In this document: in pieces, positions 18,201 through 24,209 of the stretch | Position numbering within the stretch: position 1 is the stretch's first letter | Layout: every line of letters begins with the position of its first letter | Origin: JACPLA01 sp035291905 | Lineage (GTDB): Bacteria; Bacteroidota; Ignavibacteria; UBA10030 | Length of the DNA: 24,428 nt | Reading direction: 5' to 3' | Assembly: GCA_035291905.1 (NCBI GenBank) | Contig: DATDRF010000148.1 | Location: forward strand, 1-24,428 | The notes under the pieces: generated by a model | The model's input: the letters and a program-made list of their open reading frames with translations, nothing else | Databases searched by the model: none | What the model was told of the DNA's origin: nothing | Position numbers and translations under genes: made by a program

Positions 18201-18675
18201 GGCATCGGAAACAAACAGCCGTAATCAGATGGCGGGTTTCGACATTATTCACATTGCATGTCACGGCCTGTTCAACGACAACTACCCGTTGCTCTCATCA
18301 CTTGTTCTTTCGCCCGATGTGCAGAATGACGGATTCCTTGAGGTCCATGAATTGTATAATATGAATCTTACGAACGCCAGTCTTGTGGTTCTTTCGGCGT
18401 GCGAAACAGGCTTGTCACTGATCAGGAAGAATGACGACGTCATTGGATTGGTGCGGGGATTCTTGTATGCTGGAGTCCCAAGCATGGTCGCCAGCCTTTG
18501 GAAAGTTGATGACGACGCAACCGCTTCGCTCATGTCCAACTTCCATCTCCTGCTGAAGCTGGGTAACTCCAAGGGGGAATCACTCCGAAAGGCACAGCTT
18601 CAGCTCTTGCGCTCAGAGAATACCCGCCATCCCTACTTCTGGGCCGCATTCGTCCTCTACGGAAGCCCCGACTGA
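15208..18675 (+). CDS. Exported TPR-CHAT protein with intact caspase-like catalytic dyad
   Basis: The 1155-residue protein begins with an export signal (MIPYRRYLSLLIVLACFCAQ). VLAC at 13-16 could be a lipobox, so a lipoprotein is possible; otherwise cleavage falls after AQS. TPR repeats fill roughly residues 40-640. A CHAT domain (caspase HetF associated with TPRs) occupies about 832-1154. The catalytic His is H1019 in HIACHG and the Cys is C1065 in LSACETG, both intact, followed by the usual GLVRGFLYAGVPSMVASLWKVDD block. CHAT domains are clan CD cysteine proteases; well-studied examples are cytoplasmic, such as gRAMP-associated TPR-CHAT and separase-like enzymes. An exported version beside VWA-OmpA and pseudo-caspases suggests proteolysis in the envelope. 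It is the last gene of the cluster; an inverted repeat lies 15 bases after its stop. Domain call firm; substrate unknown. Confidence 0.92.
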   Translation: MIPYRRYLSLLIVLACFCAQSQDLKQDWAKIQAEFLSGMHDSVVTHIRPFITALEKQNLRPQLGVALFHYAVSLAQTGNSAMSDTAFERAKSVSLEAGMKDKVTEIEQKQAQVYIGLGKGMERSDPNGAVLFYSRAVTILSSHGNAEALAPLYYQRGLLFRSKGDTARAVADFEKGMQGTRPEDQLRKSFVALLTELYLGTGQSEKARQLTAGTSAGNVRVEYVIKLASDAEKGGDSKKAEELLASIQNEVIAGSDEARIFEFVKKRYSLAEKRGSKVSRDTLESIIRHAVSAPSSIQFRLHHLMTLSLVQAGDVAGAGERVRMLERLAAGSPDNQIRLAQVRGDVAYLQGEYQVAIAAYTQAMKSPAAFDTETLLSISNNLGLALSKSGRDEEALAEFDRLAANADRSRLPGFRIQADLNGGIVLIKSDRVKEATERLTRAKELADEQGDVNLGIMASLRLAESYRRDGYDQLADQMFEEVRQDQGLLANPMNRIQVLQALAANAKVRGNKYMALLNLRQAYDLTLQIGALGYQASLTVDLADTYFLVDSLESAKTMYRRALALYAGSGETGVIVEQHYKLGQCFLTTSEFDSARSEILEGLSLLVTKPARQYATVPIEAVQDPDLFGQGLANLGFIDLIEGRRKNEIRRLLSSLEEVRRAVEVLERKKGIGVTQTQKESEQLRNVNAYRLLVDVSASLYEMTRDPQYFELAFNTSEKSRAEAFVTDVGAQLIAKINDPNVKELSEVAAQIVEERIQEQSPASIDLTSGQRSRGLSVKGSAGKGTDEKTLALYERIVKDLASKNNKAAQLVTVNTVNLQSVRNVLSPNDVLLSYYVSIDKLYLFTASKGEVALRSIHWTPEEITGKVEAFRSAVHDLKRTDFQLLGRELYDSLIAPVRTQLEGKRITVVPSGRLNNLPFACLMDGNRYLAELFDMTVLPNVSTIQFVRKDRKLPSAPKVIALGNPVNPRVTRLPGTEREVERVRSIYPGSVVLIGGQASETNSRNQMAGFDIIHIACHGLFNDNYPLLSSLVLSPDVQNDGFLEVHELYNMNLTNASLVVLSACETGLSLIRKNDDVIGLVRGFLYAGVPSMVASLWKVDDDATASLMSNFHLLLKLGNSKGESLRKAQLQLLRSENTRHPYFWAAFVLYGSPD

Positions 18676-18689
18676 CCTCGCTTCGTTGA

Positions 18690-18730
18690 AGTCCGAAATC
18701 CGAGCCGGTACGCATGGCTGATTTCGGACT
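18690..18730 (+). terminator. Inverted repeat after the CHAT gene, possible terminator
   Basis: AGTCCGAAATC (18690-18700) pairs perfectly with GATTTCGGACT (18720-18730). Beyond a two-base bulge an inner AGCC/GGCT stem (18703-18706, 18716-18719) closes a nine-base loop. There is no T-tract directly after it (the nearest T run is at 18751-18755), so it may be a factor-dependent terminator, an mRNA-end stabiliser or a protein-binding site. Confidence 0.5.
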
Positions 18731-18753
18731 ATTGCCATCCAGTTGGCCCCTTT

Positions 18754-18782
18754 TTGCGACTCGCGGAATTTTTTCGTATTTT
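18754..18782 (+). promoter_or_regulatory. Possible sigma-70-like promoter of mnmA
   Basis: TTGCGA (18754-18759), a 17-base spacer and TATTTT (18777-18782) each match four of six consensus bases. The predicted start is near 18789, ten bases before ATG 18799, which is a short leader, so support is limited. The rest of the 123-base gap after the CHAT gene holds only the inverted repeat. Confidence 0.35.
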
Positions 18783-18798
18783 GGATTCAGAAAATAAA

Positions 18799-19908
18799 AT
18801 GACCATACCCGGGAAGAAGGAAAAAATAGTCGTTGGAATGAGCGGAGGTGTCGACTCATCGGTCGCCGCAGCCTTGTTGCTTGAGCAGGGTTACGAGGTC
18901 ATCGGTGTTACGATGAAGACCTACGAATTCGACGACGTCGGAGGAAACATCCGCAATGAAGCAAGTTGCTGCGGCCTTGGTGCGGTGAATGATGCCCGGC
19001 TTGTAGCCTCCTCTCTGGGAATTCCTCATTATGTTGTCGATTTTCGCGAGGCCTTCGGCCGCAAGGTCATCGACAATTTTGTCGAAGAGTATTTGAAGGG
19101 GAGGACTCCCAACCCGTGCGTGATATGCAATCGAGAGATTAAATGGGGTGAGCTTCTGAGGAAGGCGGAAGCGCTTGGCGCCGATCGGATCGCCACCGGG
19201 CATTATGCGAGGGTCCGCTTTGACAATGGACGGAACAGGTACGTTGTCTCGAAGGGCCGGTTTGAGGAAAAAGATCAGTCATACGCGCTCTGGGCCGTTT
19301 CACAAGCGGCCCTCTCGAAAACAATTTTTCCGCTTGGGGATCTTTCAAAGCCCGAGGTGCGCGGCCTTGCTACTGAACTCGGACTGCGCACCGCGATGAA
19401 ACAAGAGAGCTACGAGATCTGTTTTGTTCCCGACGATCGATACGATCGTTTTCTCAGTGAGAGGGTTCCCGACCTTCGCGACCGGCTGAAGGGTGGGGAG
19501 ATCCTGCTTGACGGGAGAGTTGTTGGGCATCATCAGGGATATCCCTTCTACACTGTCGGACAGCGGCGGGGGATCGGCGCTTATGGAAAAAAAATGTACG
19601 TAACCGGAACCGACCGCGACAGCAATACGGTGACGATTGGGCCCGACGTCTCACTCATGCGCCGCAGACTTACTGCGACTGGGGCGAATTGGATGGGGGG
19701 CGACCCCGCTCTTGGTACGCTGAGGGTTCAGGCCAAGGTTCGGTACAAGGATGTTGCGACGCCCGCAGCGGTGGTAATTGATTCTGAAACATCGTTCAAC
19801 CTGACGTTTGACGAACCGAAGCGTGCGATCACACCGGGCCAGTCGGTGGTGTTGTATGACGGCGAAGTTGTTGTGGGAGGTGGGCTTATCGACTCTGTCT
19901 CTGATTAG
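18799..19908 (+). CDS. mnmA: tRNA-specific 2-thiouridylase MnmA
   Basis: This 369-residue enzyme has the PP-loop ATP pyrophosphatase motif SGGVDSS near the N-terminus, the nucleophilic Cys C107 in TPNPCVICN and the second redox Cys C208 in YEICFVPD. Other family blocks are ATGHYAR, EKDQSYAL, GYPFYTVGQRRG and KVRYKD. MnmA adenylates U34 in the wobble position of tRNA-Lys, -Glu and -Gln and inserts sulfur to give s2U in the cytoplasm. ATG 18799 is chosen because MTIPGKKEKIVVGMSGG fits the family. A TTG at 18754 would extend it by 15 residues but overlaps the likely promoter. Length (about 360-370) is normal. The gene is a single transcription unit closed by a strong terminator 29 bases after the stop. 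Confidence 0.97.
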   Translation: MTIPGKKEKIVVGMSGGVDSSVAAALLLEQGYEVIGVTMKTYEFDDVGGNIRNEASCCGLGAVNDARLVASSLGIPHYVVDFREAFGRKVIDNFVEEYLKGRTPNPCVICNREIKWGELLRKAEALGADRIATGHYARVRFDNGRNRYVVSKGRFEEKDQSYALWAVSQAALSKTIFPLGDLSKPEVRGLATELGLRTAMKQESYEICFVPDDRYDRFLSERVPDLRDRLKGGEILLDGRVVGHHQGYPFYTVGQRRGIGAYGKKMYVTGTDRDSNTVTIGPDVSLMRRRLTATGANWMGGDPALGTLRVQAKVRYKDVATPAAVVIDSETSFNLTFDEPKRAITPGQSVVLYDGEVVVGGGLIDSVSD

Positions 19909-19937
19909 CGGAAAGAACGAGGAAATGAACGAACATG

Positions 19938-19973
19938 AGGCTCATTCCTAGAATGGAATGGGCCTTTTTGTTT
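19938..19973 (+). terminator. Rho-independent terminator after mnmA
   Basis: AGGCTCATTCC (19938-19948) and GGAATGGGCCT (19955-19965) form an 11-pair stem with one G-U pair and a six-base loop, followed by a T-rich tract (TTTTTGTTT, 19965-19973). This is a textbook intrinsic terminator. Confidence 0.88.
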
Positions 19974-19989
19974 CCCGAGAATGGGAAAC
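19970..19989 (+). repeat. Second small hairpin covering a candidate ATG
   Basis: GTTTCCC (19970-19976) pairs with GGGAAAC (19983-19989) around a six-base loop that contains most of the ATG at 19981. A sigma-factor start at 19981 would be buried in this hairpin directly behind the mnmA terminator. Confidence 0.45.
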
Positions 19990-20025
19990 TTTTGCACTCA
20001 CCGTCCGTTTTATGCGCAGAAAGAC

Positions 20026-20607
20026 GTGAAATACTCCAGCTCAGATGACCAATCCCTGGTTCGCGCCTTTCAAGAAGGCGACGAAAAGGCCTTCGAGGAA
20101 ATCGTGCGGCGATATCAGCGGCAGGTTGCCAACATTGTGTACCTGACGATGGGAGGGCGGGCCGAGGTTGAAGATCTGACACAGGATGTGTTTCTCAGAG
20201 TCTATCGTTCGATCGGCAGAGTGAATGTTGAGCAGTCGCTTTTCTCCTGGATCTACCGCATAGCGCTCAATCTGTGCATTGATGAGCTCCGGAAGAGAAA
20301 AGTCAAGCGTATTCTGGCTCTCGAGACTGCAGAGGAAGCTTCGGATCATTCGCCCATGTTGCGGGAAACAGCAGGAGCTTCGGACGACCTGATGTCACAG
20401 GAGAAAAAAGACCAGATTCTTTCTGCACTTCGCAAACTGACCCCCGCACACAGAACCGCGCTCGTACTGCGCGAATATGAAGATATGAGTTACAAGGAGA
20501 TTTCCAATGCACTTCACATCACCGAGCAGGCGGTGAAATCGAGAATCTTCAGGGCACGTGAGGAATTGAAGGACCTGCTCAAAGAATACTTCAGGGAGCG
20601 GCTATGA
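20026..20607 (+). CDS. ECF-type RNA polymerase sigma factor (sigma-70 family)
   Basis: This is a 193-residue protein if started at GTG 20026. Sigma region 2 covers about residues 15-88 (KAFEEIVRRYQRQV, DLTQDVFLRVYRSI, FSWIYRIALNLCIDELRKRK). Region 4 covers about 125-185 (LTPAHRTALVLREYEDMSYKEISNAL, then the recognition helix EQAVKSRIFRARE). Regions 1 and 3 are absent, as in ECF sigmas. It directs RNA polymerase to a small regulon, usually including its own operon. An in-frame ATG at 19981 would give 208 residues, but the extra 15 are unlike the family, and that start sits in a hairpin 11 bases after the mnmA terminator. GTG 20026 has a weak purine stretch before it. It overlaps the anti-sigma gene by ATGA, the usual arrangement for a sigma/anti-sigma pair. 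Confidence 0.92.
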   Translation: MKYSSSDDQSLVRAFQEGDEKAFEEIVRRYQRQVANIVYLTMGGRAEVEDLTQDVFLRVYRSIGRVNVEQSLFSWIYRIALNLCIDELRKRKVKRILALETAEEASDHSPMLRETAGASDDLMSQEKKDQILSALRKLTPAHRTALVLREYEDMSYKEISNALHITEQAVKSRIFRAREELKDLLKEYFRERL

Positions 20608-21062
20608 ACCATAGAAACATGCGAAAAAAGATTTCGGCGTTCATTGACGGCGAACTTGGTTCAGCTGATCAGCACATTCTCAAGAGTCACATGGACCAGT
20701 GCCCCGAGTGCCGTTCGTACCGTGATCAAATCCGACACACTTCCAGTGCGATCAAGGAGGCGGGAGATTTTCGCCTCCCTGAAGGCTTTGCCTACGAAGT
20801 GTTGCGTATCGCACGGAAGGAACGGGAAGAGTCGCGCCAGTGGCTCCCCGTTGAGCAGATTGCGAGGCGATTCGTCCTGGGGCTCACCATTGCCGTCATC
20901 ATGTTTGTGAGTCTCTCGATGGTCATTCAACAGGATGAGCCAATCATCATGGAACCGTACCTGTCCGGAGAGGTGTCCGACTCATCCGTGACTCGAACGC
21001 TCCTTTCCAAAGAAGAGCTGTCAAAGGATGATATCATGTTGGCCGCTGTTACCCGAAAGTAA
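20604..21062 (+). CDS. Membrane anti-sigma factor with zinc-binding (ZAS) motif
   Basis: This 152-residue protein begins with the anti-sigma signature: ISAFIDGELGSAD followed by H29-x3-C33-x2-C36 (HMDQCPEC), the zinc-coordinating HxxxCxxC of ZAS domains. One membrane helix lies at about residues 90-109 (FVLGLTIAVIMFVSLSMVI), leaving about 40 residues on the far side, ending DIMLAAVTRK. It probably holds the ECF sigma factor at the inner membrane and releases it on an envelope signal. The start overlaps the sigma stop (ATGA) and is preceded by AGGGAG at 20593-20598. The outer segment is short, so the signal may arrive through a partner, perhaps the next gene's product. Confidence 0.85.
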   Translation: MNHRNMRKKISAFIDGELGSADQHILKSHMDQCPECRSYRDQIRHTSSAIKEAGDFRLPEGFAYEVLRIARKEREESRQWLPVEQIARRFVLGLTIAVIMFVSLSMVIQQDEPIIMEPYLSGEVSDSSVTRTLLSKEELSKDDIMLAAVTRK

Positions 21063-21067
21063 GGGAG
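21062..21067 (+). promoter_or_regulatory. Ribosome binding site deciding the Spy-like gene start
   Basis: AGGGAG lies five bases before ATG 21073 and picks it over an in-frame ATG at 21028 within the anti-sigma gene. Confidence 0.7.
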
Positions 21068-21072
21068 AACTT

Positions 21073-21450
21073 ATGCAAGCAAAATCAAAAACCCTGATCT
21101 TTATCCTTCTCAGCTTCCTTCTGGGTGCTGTGGGCGGCGGCTACTTCGGAGCGTCGTACTTTGGTCCAAAGCGAAGCGCGCGGCCGTCGCATGCGGGAGT
21201 GAGGAAGGAATTTGCAGACCGGCTGAAACTTACGGGAAACCAGCCAACGCAGGTTGATTCGATTCTTGAGTCGAACAGGAAGAAGTTTGGAGAGATCAGA
21301 AAAGAATATGATGAAGTGTTTCGCCATCAGCGCGATTCCCTGAGAAGGGGGATCCGATCGATCCTTTCGCCGGAACAGAACCTTTTGTACGATCAATACA
21401 TCAAAGAAATGGACGAGAGAGAGTCCAGATATCGAAGAGAGAGTAAATAA
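21073..21450 (+). CDS. Small periplasmic Spy/CpxP/ZraP-like protein
   Basis: The 125-residue protein has an N-terminal hydrophobic segment (about residues 8-28, glycine-rich) that could be an uncleaved anchor or a signal peptide. A highly charged alpha-helical remainder follows: FADRLKLTGNQ, then VDSILESNRKKFGEIRKEYDEVF, then LRRGIRSILSPEQNLLYDQYIKEM. The 'L.LT..Q...v..i' and 'iLSPEQ...yd' pair is the double LTxxQ-type pattern of the Spy/CpxP/ZraP family of periplasmic chaperones and stress sensors. Placed between an anti-sigma factor and an efflux adaptor, it may modulate the sigma pathway or buffer metal or misfolded protein. The assignment rests on the pattern; sequence in this family is weakly conserved. 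Confidence 0.7.
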   Translation: MQAKSKTLIFILLSFLLGAVGGGYFGASYFGPKRSARPSHAGVRKEFADRLKLTGNQPTQVDSILESNRKKFGEIRKEYDEVFRHQRDSLRRGIRSILSPEQNLLYDQYIKEMDERESRYRRESK

Positions 21451-21452
21451 CC

Positions 21453-21458
21453 AAGGAG
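21453..21458 (+). promoter_or_regulatory. Ribosome binding site of the MacA-like adaptor
   Basis: AAGGAG lies eight bases before ATG 21467. It rejects the in-frame GTG at 21458, which it overlaps. Confidence 0.7.
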
Positions 21459-21466
21459 TGTGTTCG

Positions 21467-22957
21467 ATGAAACGAATGTACATCTATATCGCTGTGGCTG
21501 TCGTCGTCGTGGGAACCGTTGGGTATTACATCATTGGCAACGGAAAGAAGGATGTGGCGGCTCAGCCTGTCGGGCAAACGACGCGTATCGTCACGGTGAC
21601 ACGGGGGAATCTGGACCTCTCGGTTTCGGCAAATGGCGTTGTTCAGCCGATCGACAAGGTGGAAATCAAGTCGAAGGCAAGCGGTCAAATTGAAAAGCTC
21701 GAGTTCGAAGAAGGCCAGCTCGTCCAAAAGGGAGTCCTGCTCATTGAGCTGGATCGGAGGACCGCTCAAAACGACTACGATCAGGCGAAGGCCGATCTGG
21801 CCGTGGCCGAATCCAATCTACAGCAGTCGGAGAACAACTACCGGCGATCTCAGGAACTGTTTGAAAAGAGCCTCATTTCAGAGCAGGAAAAAGATCAGAC
21901 CACGCTCGAAAAGGTCCGCGCAGAAGCGCAGCTGGTGAAGGCAAAAGCGGTTCTCTCGTCCGCTGAAGAGCGATTGCGGGATACGCGGATTGTCTCGCCC
22001 ATCACAGGGGTGATTCTGAGCCGAAGCGTCGCCCTGGGACAGATCATTTCGTCGGGGACTTCGAATGTAAGCGGCGGGACGACTCTGGCGACCATTGCGG
22101 ACATGGAAGAAGTGTATGTCGAGACCAATGTGGACGAGGTCGACATTGGAAAGGTTCAGGTTGGACACCAGGCAAAAGTGGTTGCAGACGCCTTCCCCGA
22201 AGACAATTTCAGAGGTGAAGTGATCCGCATTGCGCCGCTGGGGAAGACCCAGCAAAATGTCACAACGTTCAGCGTTATCATCCTCGTGCGGAACATGGGC
22301 GGGAAATTGAAGGCGGGGATGAGCGCGTCGGTCGATATCGAGATCTTCAATCGCCGGGATGTCCTGCTTCTGCCTGCCGATGCGTTCAAGGATCCCCGCA
22401 CGGAGCAGGGTCGCGTGCTTATGGCTTCGATCCGCGAGCGGGAGGAGAAGGAGAAACCGAAGGCCGATTCTGCGACAACAAAGGACAGTACTACTGAGGC
22501 TGTCCCGACGAATCCGGATGAGATCCGGCAGAGAATGGCAAACATGTCACCCGAAGAGCAGCAGAAATACAGAGATCAGATGAGACAGCGGTTCCAGAAT
22601 ATGTCGCAGGAGGATAGGCAGCGTTTCTTCTCACAAATGCGCGGGCAATTCGGCGGCGGTCAAACGGGCGGCGGAATGAGGCGTCAGCAGCAGAGTGCCA
22701 AGCCCGATGCACCGAAGGAGCGAATTGTCGAGGTTCGTGAAGGCAATGATTTCGTCCCGAAGATTGTTAAAGTCGGGGCGGCAAACTACGATTTTGGAGA
22801 GGTGCTTGAAGGGCTGAAAGAGGGAGATGAAGTTCGCGTGACAACCATTTCGCGCGCGAAAATTGCCGCGGAAGCAATGAATGAACGAATGCGGAACATG
22901 TCGGGCGTGGGTGGCATGGGCGGTGGCGCTACACGGGCGGCAACGGGAAGAAGGTAA
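21467..22957 (+). CDS. MacA/HlyD-type periplasmic adaptor of a tripartite efflux system
   Basis: This 496-residue protein has an N-terminal membrane anchor (about residues 4-22). The first lipoyl half-motif (about 66-95, IKSKASGQIEKLEFEEGQLV) leads to a coiled-coil hairpin (about 96-172, rich in Gln, Glu, Lys) and the second lipoyl half (RIVSPITGVILSRSVALGQII). A beta-barrel domain follows to about 300. These are the standard parts of MacA-like adaptors that link an inner-membrane ABC permease to an outer-membrane channel. Between about 320 and 425 there is an extra low-complexity insert rich in Met, Gln, Arg and Gly with a 19-residue tandem repeat. The membrane-proximal domain then resumes (VEVREGNDFVPKIVKVG, LEGLKEGDEV). 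The tail is Gly/Met-rich. It is followed 11 bases later by the permease gene. Confidence 0.92.
   Translation: MKRMYIYIAVAVVVVGTVGYYIIGNGKKDVAAQPVGQTTRIVTVTRGNLDLSVSANGVVQPIDKVEIKSKASGQIEKLEFEEGQLVQKGVLLIELDRRTAQNDYDQAKADLAVAESNLQQSENNYRRSQELFEKSLISEQEKDQTTLEKVRAEAQLVKAKAVLSSAEERLRDTRIVSPITGVILSRSVALGQIISSGTSNVSGGTTLATIADMEEVYVETNVDEVDIGKVQVGHQAKVVADAFPEDNFRGEVIRIAPLGKTQQNVTTFSVIILVRNMGGKLKAGMSASVDIEIFNRRDVLLLPADAFKDPRTEQGRVLMASIREREEKEKPKADSATTKDSTTEAVPTNPDEIRQRMANMSPEEQQKYRDQMRQRFQNMSQEDRQRFFSQMRGQFGGGQTGGGMRRQQQSAKPDAPKERIVEVREGNDFVPKIVKVGAANYDFGEVLEGLKEGDEVRVTTISRAKIAAEAMNERMRNMSGVGGMGGGATRAATGRR
22541..22654 (+). repeat. Two-copy 57-base in-frame tandem repeat
   Basis: Two diverged 19-codon units (22541-22597 and 22598-22654) start NMSPEEQQKYRDQMRQRF and NMSQEDRQRFFSQMRGQF. 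They lie in the low-complexity insert of the adaptor. The register is exact and the amino-acid pattern kept, while the DNA has diverged, so this is an old duplication. Confidence 0.65.
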
Positions 22958-22962
22958 GGGAG
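22956..22962 (+). promoter_or_regulatory. Ribosome binding site of the permease gene
   Basis: AAGGGAG overlaps the adaptor stop and stands six bases before ATG 22969. Confidence 0.6.
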
Positions 22963-22968
22963 TGAATC

Positions 22969-24186
22969 ATGAATTTGAATGAGAGTTTTCTCACCGCGTT
23001 AAGCGCGCTGTTCGCCAACAAACTGCGAGCGTTGCTCACGATGCTCGGTATTATCATCGGCGTTGCCGCTGTGATCACCATGATTGGGATCGGCGAAGGC
23101 GCCCAGATTGCCGTCATGCAGCGGATTCAAGCACTGGGGTCGAACCTCTTGTTCGTGAGCCCGGGAGCCCAGAGGGGCGGCGGCGTTACCGTTATTCAGT
23201 TTGGGACGAGCCAGCGGCTGCGGAATGAAGATGCGGAGAGTATCGTTGACCACGTCGGCGCTGTCGAAGCGGTTGTCCCGGAATTCAACCGAAACGCGCA
23301 GGTGAAGTACGAAAACCGCAACTGGAATACTCGTGTTATCGGGACAGTCCCGGAATATGAGTCAGTGAGGAACTTTGCGGCGGTCTCCGGGCGTTATTTC
23401 TCTAAGTCCGAAGAGAAATCGTATGCAAAGGTGGCAGTGATCGGCCAGACGGTCGCGGACAACCTCTTCCCGAATCAGGATCCGATCGGAAGATCGATGC
23501 GCATCTCCGGCCAGTCGTTTGAGGTGATCGGCATCCTGGAAGCCAAGGGACAAAGCGGATTTCAGAATCCCGATGATCAGGTCATTGTCCCGCTCTCGAC
23601 AGCTCAACGAAGGCTCTTTGGTGTCGATTACGTAAGTCAAATTACTGCGAAGGTCATTGATGATAAGCGGATGGACGAAGCGTTTCTGGAGATCGAGCGC
23701 GTCATTCGCCGTCAACACAGGCTTCGGGAAGACCAGGACAACGATTTTACCATCAGGAACCAGGCGGATATCATTACCACCTTCCAGGAAACCCAGCAAA
23801 CGTTTACGTACCTTCTTGCCGGGATTGCAGCCGTTTCTCTCTTGGTTGGCGGGATTGGAATCATGAATATCATGATTGTCTCCGTGACGGAAAGAACAAA
23901 AGAAATCGGCATTCGAAAGGCGATCGGTGCGCGGAAACGCGATGTGATGCTCCAATTCCTTATTGAATCTATCGTGATGAGCGTAATGGGCGGCGTCTTC
24001 GGTATCATTCTGGGCATCAGCGGATCCATCCTGATTACTTCATACGGGAATCTCCCGTCCTCAATCTCGCCCAACGCAATTCTCATGAGTTTCTTCTTCG
24101 CCTCGTTTGTTGGGGTATTTTTCGGGCTGTATCCGGCCTGGAAGGCGGCGGAATCCAATGTTATTGATTCACTCAGATACGAATAA
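22969..24186 (+). CDS. MacB-like ABC transporter permease (FtsX/MacB_PCD type), no fused ATPase
   Basis: The 405-residue protein starts with the MacB-type N-terminus: ALSALFANKLRALLTMLGIIIGVAAVITM (membrane helix 1, about residues 20-42), then GEGAQ and a periplasmic MacB_PCD domain (about 50-270). Three C-terminal helices lie at about 280-310 (containing GIGIMNIMIVSVTERTKEIG), 330-360 and 370-390. The motif ERTKEIGIRKAIGARKRDV and the end YPAWKAAESNVIDSLRYE are family hallmarks. MacB proteins use cytoplasmic ATP hydrolysis to drive periplasmic export of lipoproteins, peptides or drugs through a tripartite channel. E. coli MacB has the ATPase fused; here only the permease is present, as in LolCE-like or split MacB systems, and no ATPase gene lies between it and the adaptor. 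The ATPase may be encoded past the window end or elsewhere. Confidence 0.93.
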   Translation: MNLNESFLTALSALFANKLRALLTMLGIIIGVAAVITMIGIGEGAQIAVMQRIQALGSNLLFVSPGAQRGGGVTVIQFGTSQRLRNEDAESIVDHVGAVEAVVPEFNRNAQVKYENRNWNTRVIGTVPEYESVRNFAAVSGRYFSKSEEKSYAKVAVIGQTVADNLFPNQDPIGRSMRISGQSFEVIGILEAKGQSGFQNPDDQVIVPLSTAQRRLFGVDYVSQITAKVIDDKRMDEAFLEIERVIRRQHRLREDQDNDFTIRNQADIITTFQETQQTFTYLLAGIAAVSLLVGGIGIMNIMIVSVTERTKEIGIRKAIGARKRDVMLQFLIESIVMSVMGGVFGIILGISGSILITSYGNLPSSISPNAILMSFFFASFVGVFFGLYPAWKAAESNVIDSLRYE

Positions 24187-24209
24187 GGGAAGGTCGGGAA
24201 AATACAGAT

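Noticed and set aside
9752..18675. Cytoplasmic anti-phage (CHAT/caspase) defence island
   Set aside because: All four proteins carry export signals and one has peptidoglycan-binding domains. No nuclease, gRAMP, STAND ATPase, phage or mobile genes are nearby, so an envelope role fits better.
19909..20025. Possible tRNA or riboswitch between mnmA and the sigma gene
   Set aside because: Only the terminator and a small hairpin are present; no cloverleaf or known aptamer pattern.
23362..23955. Minus-strand open frame of 197 codons inside the permease gene
   Set aside because: Antisense to the MacB periplasmic domain and without family features.
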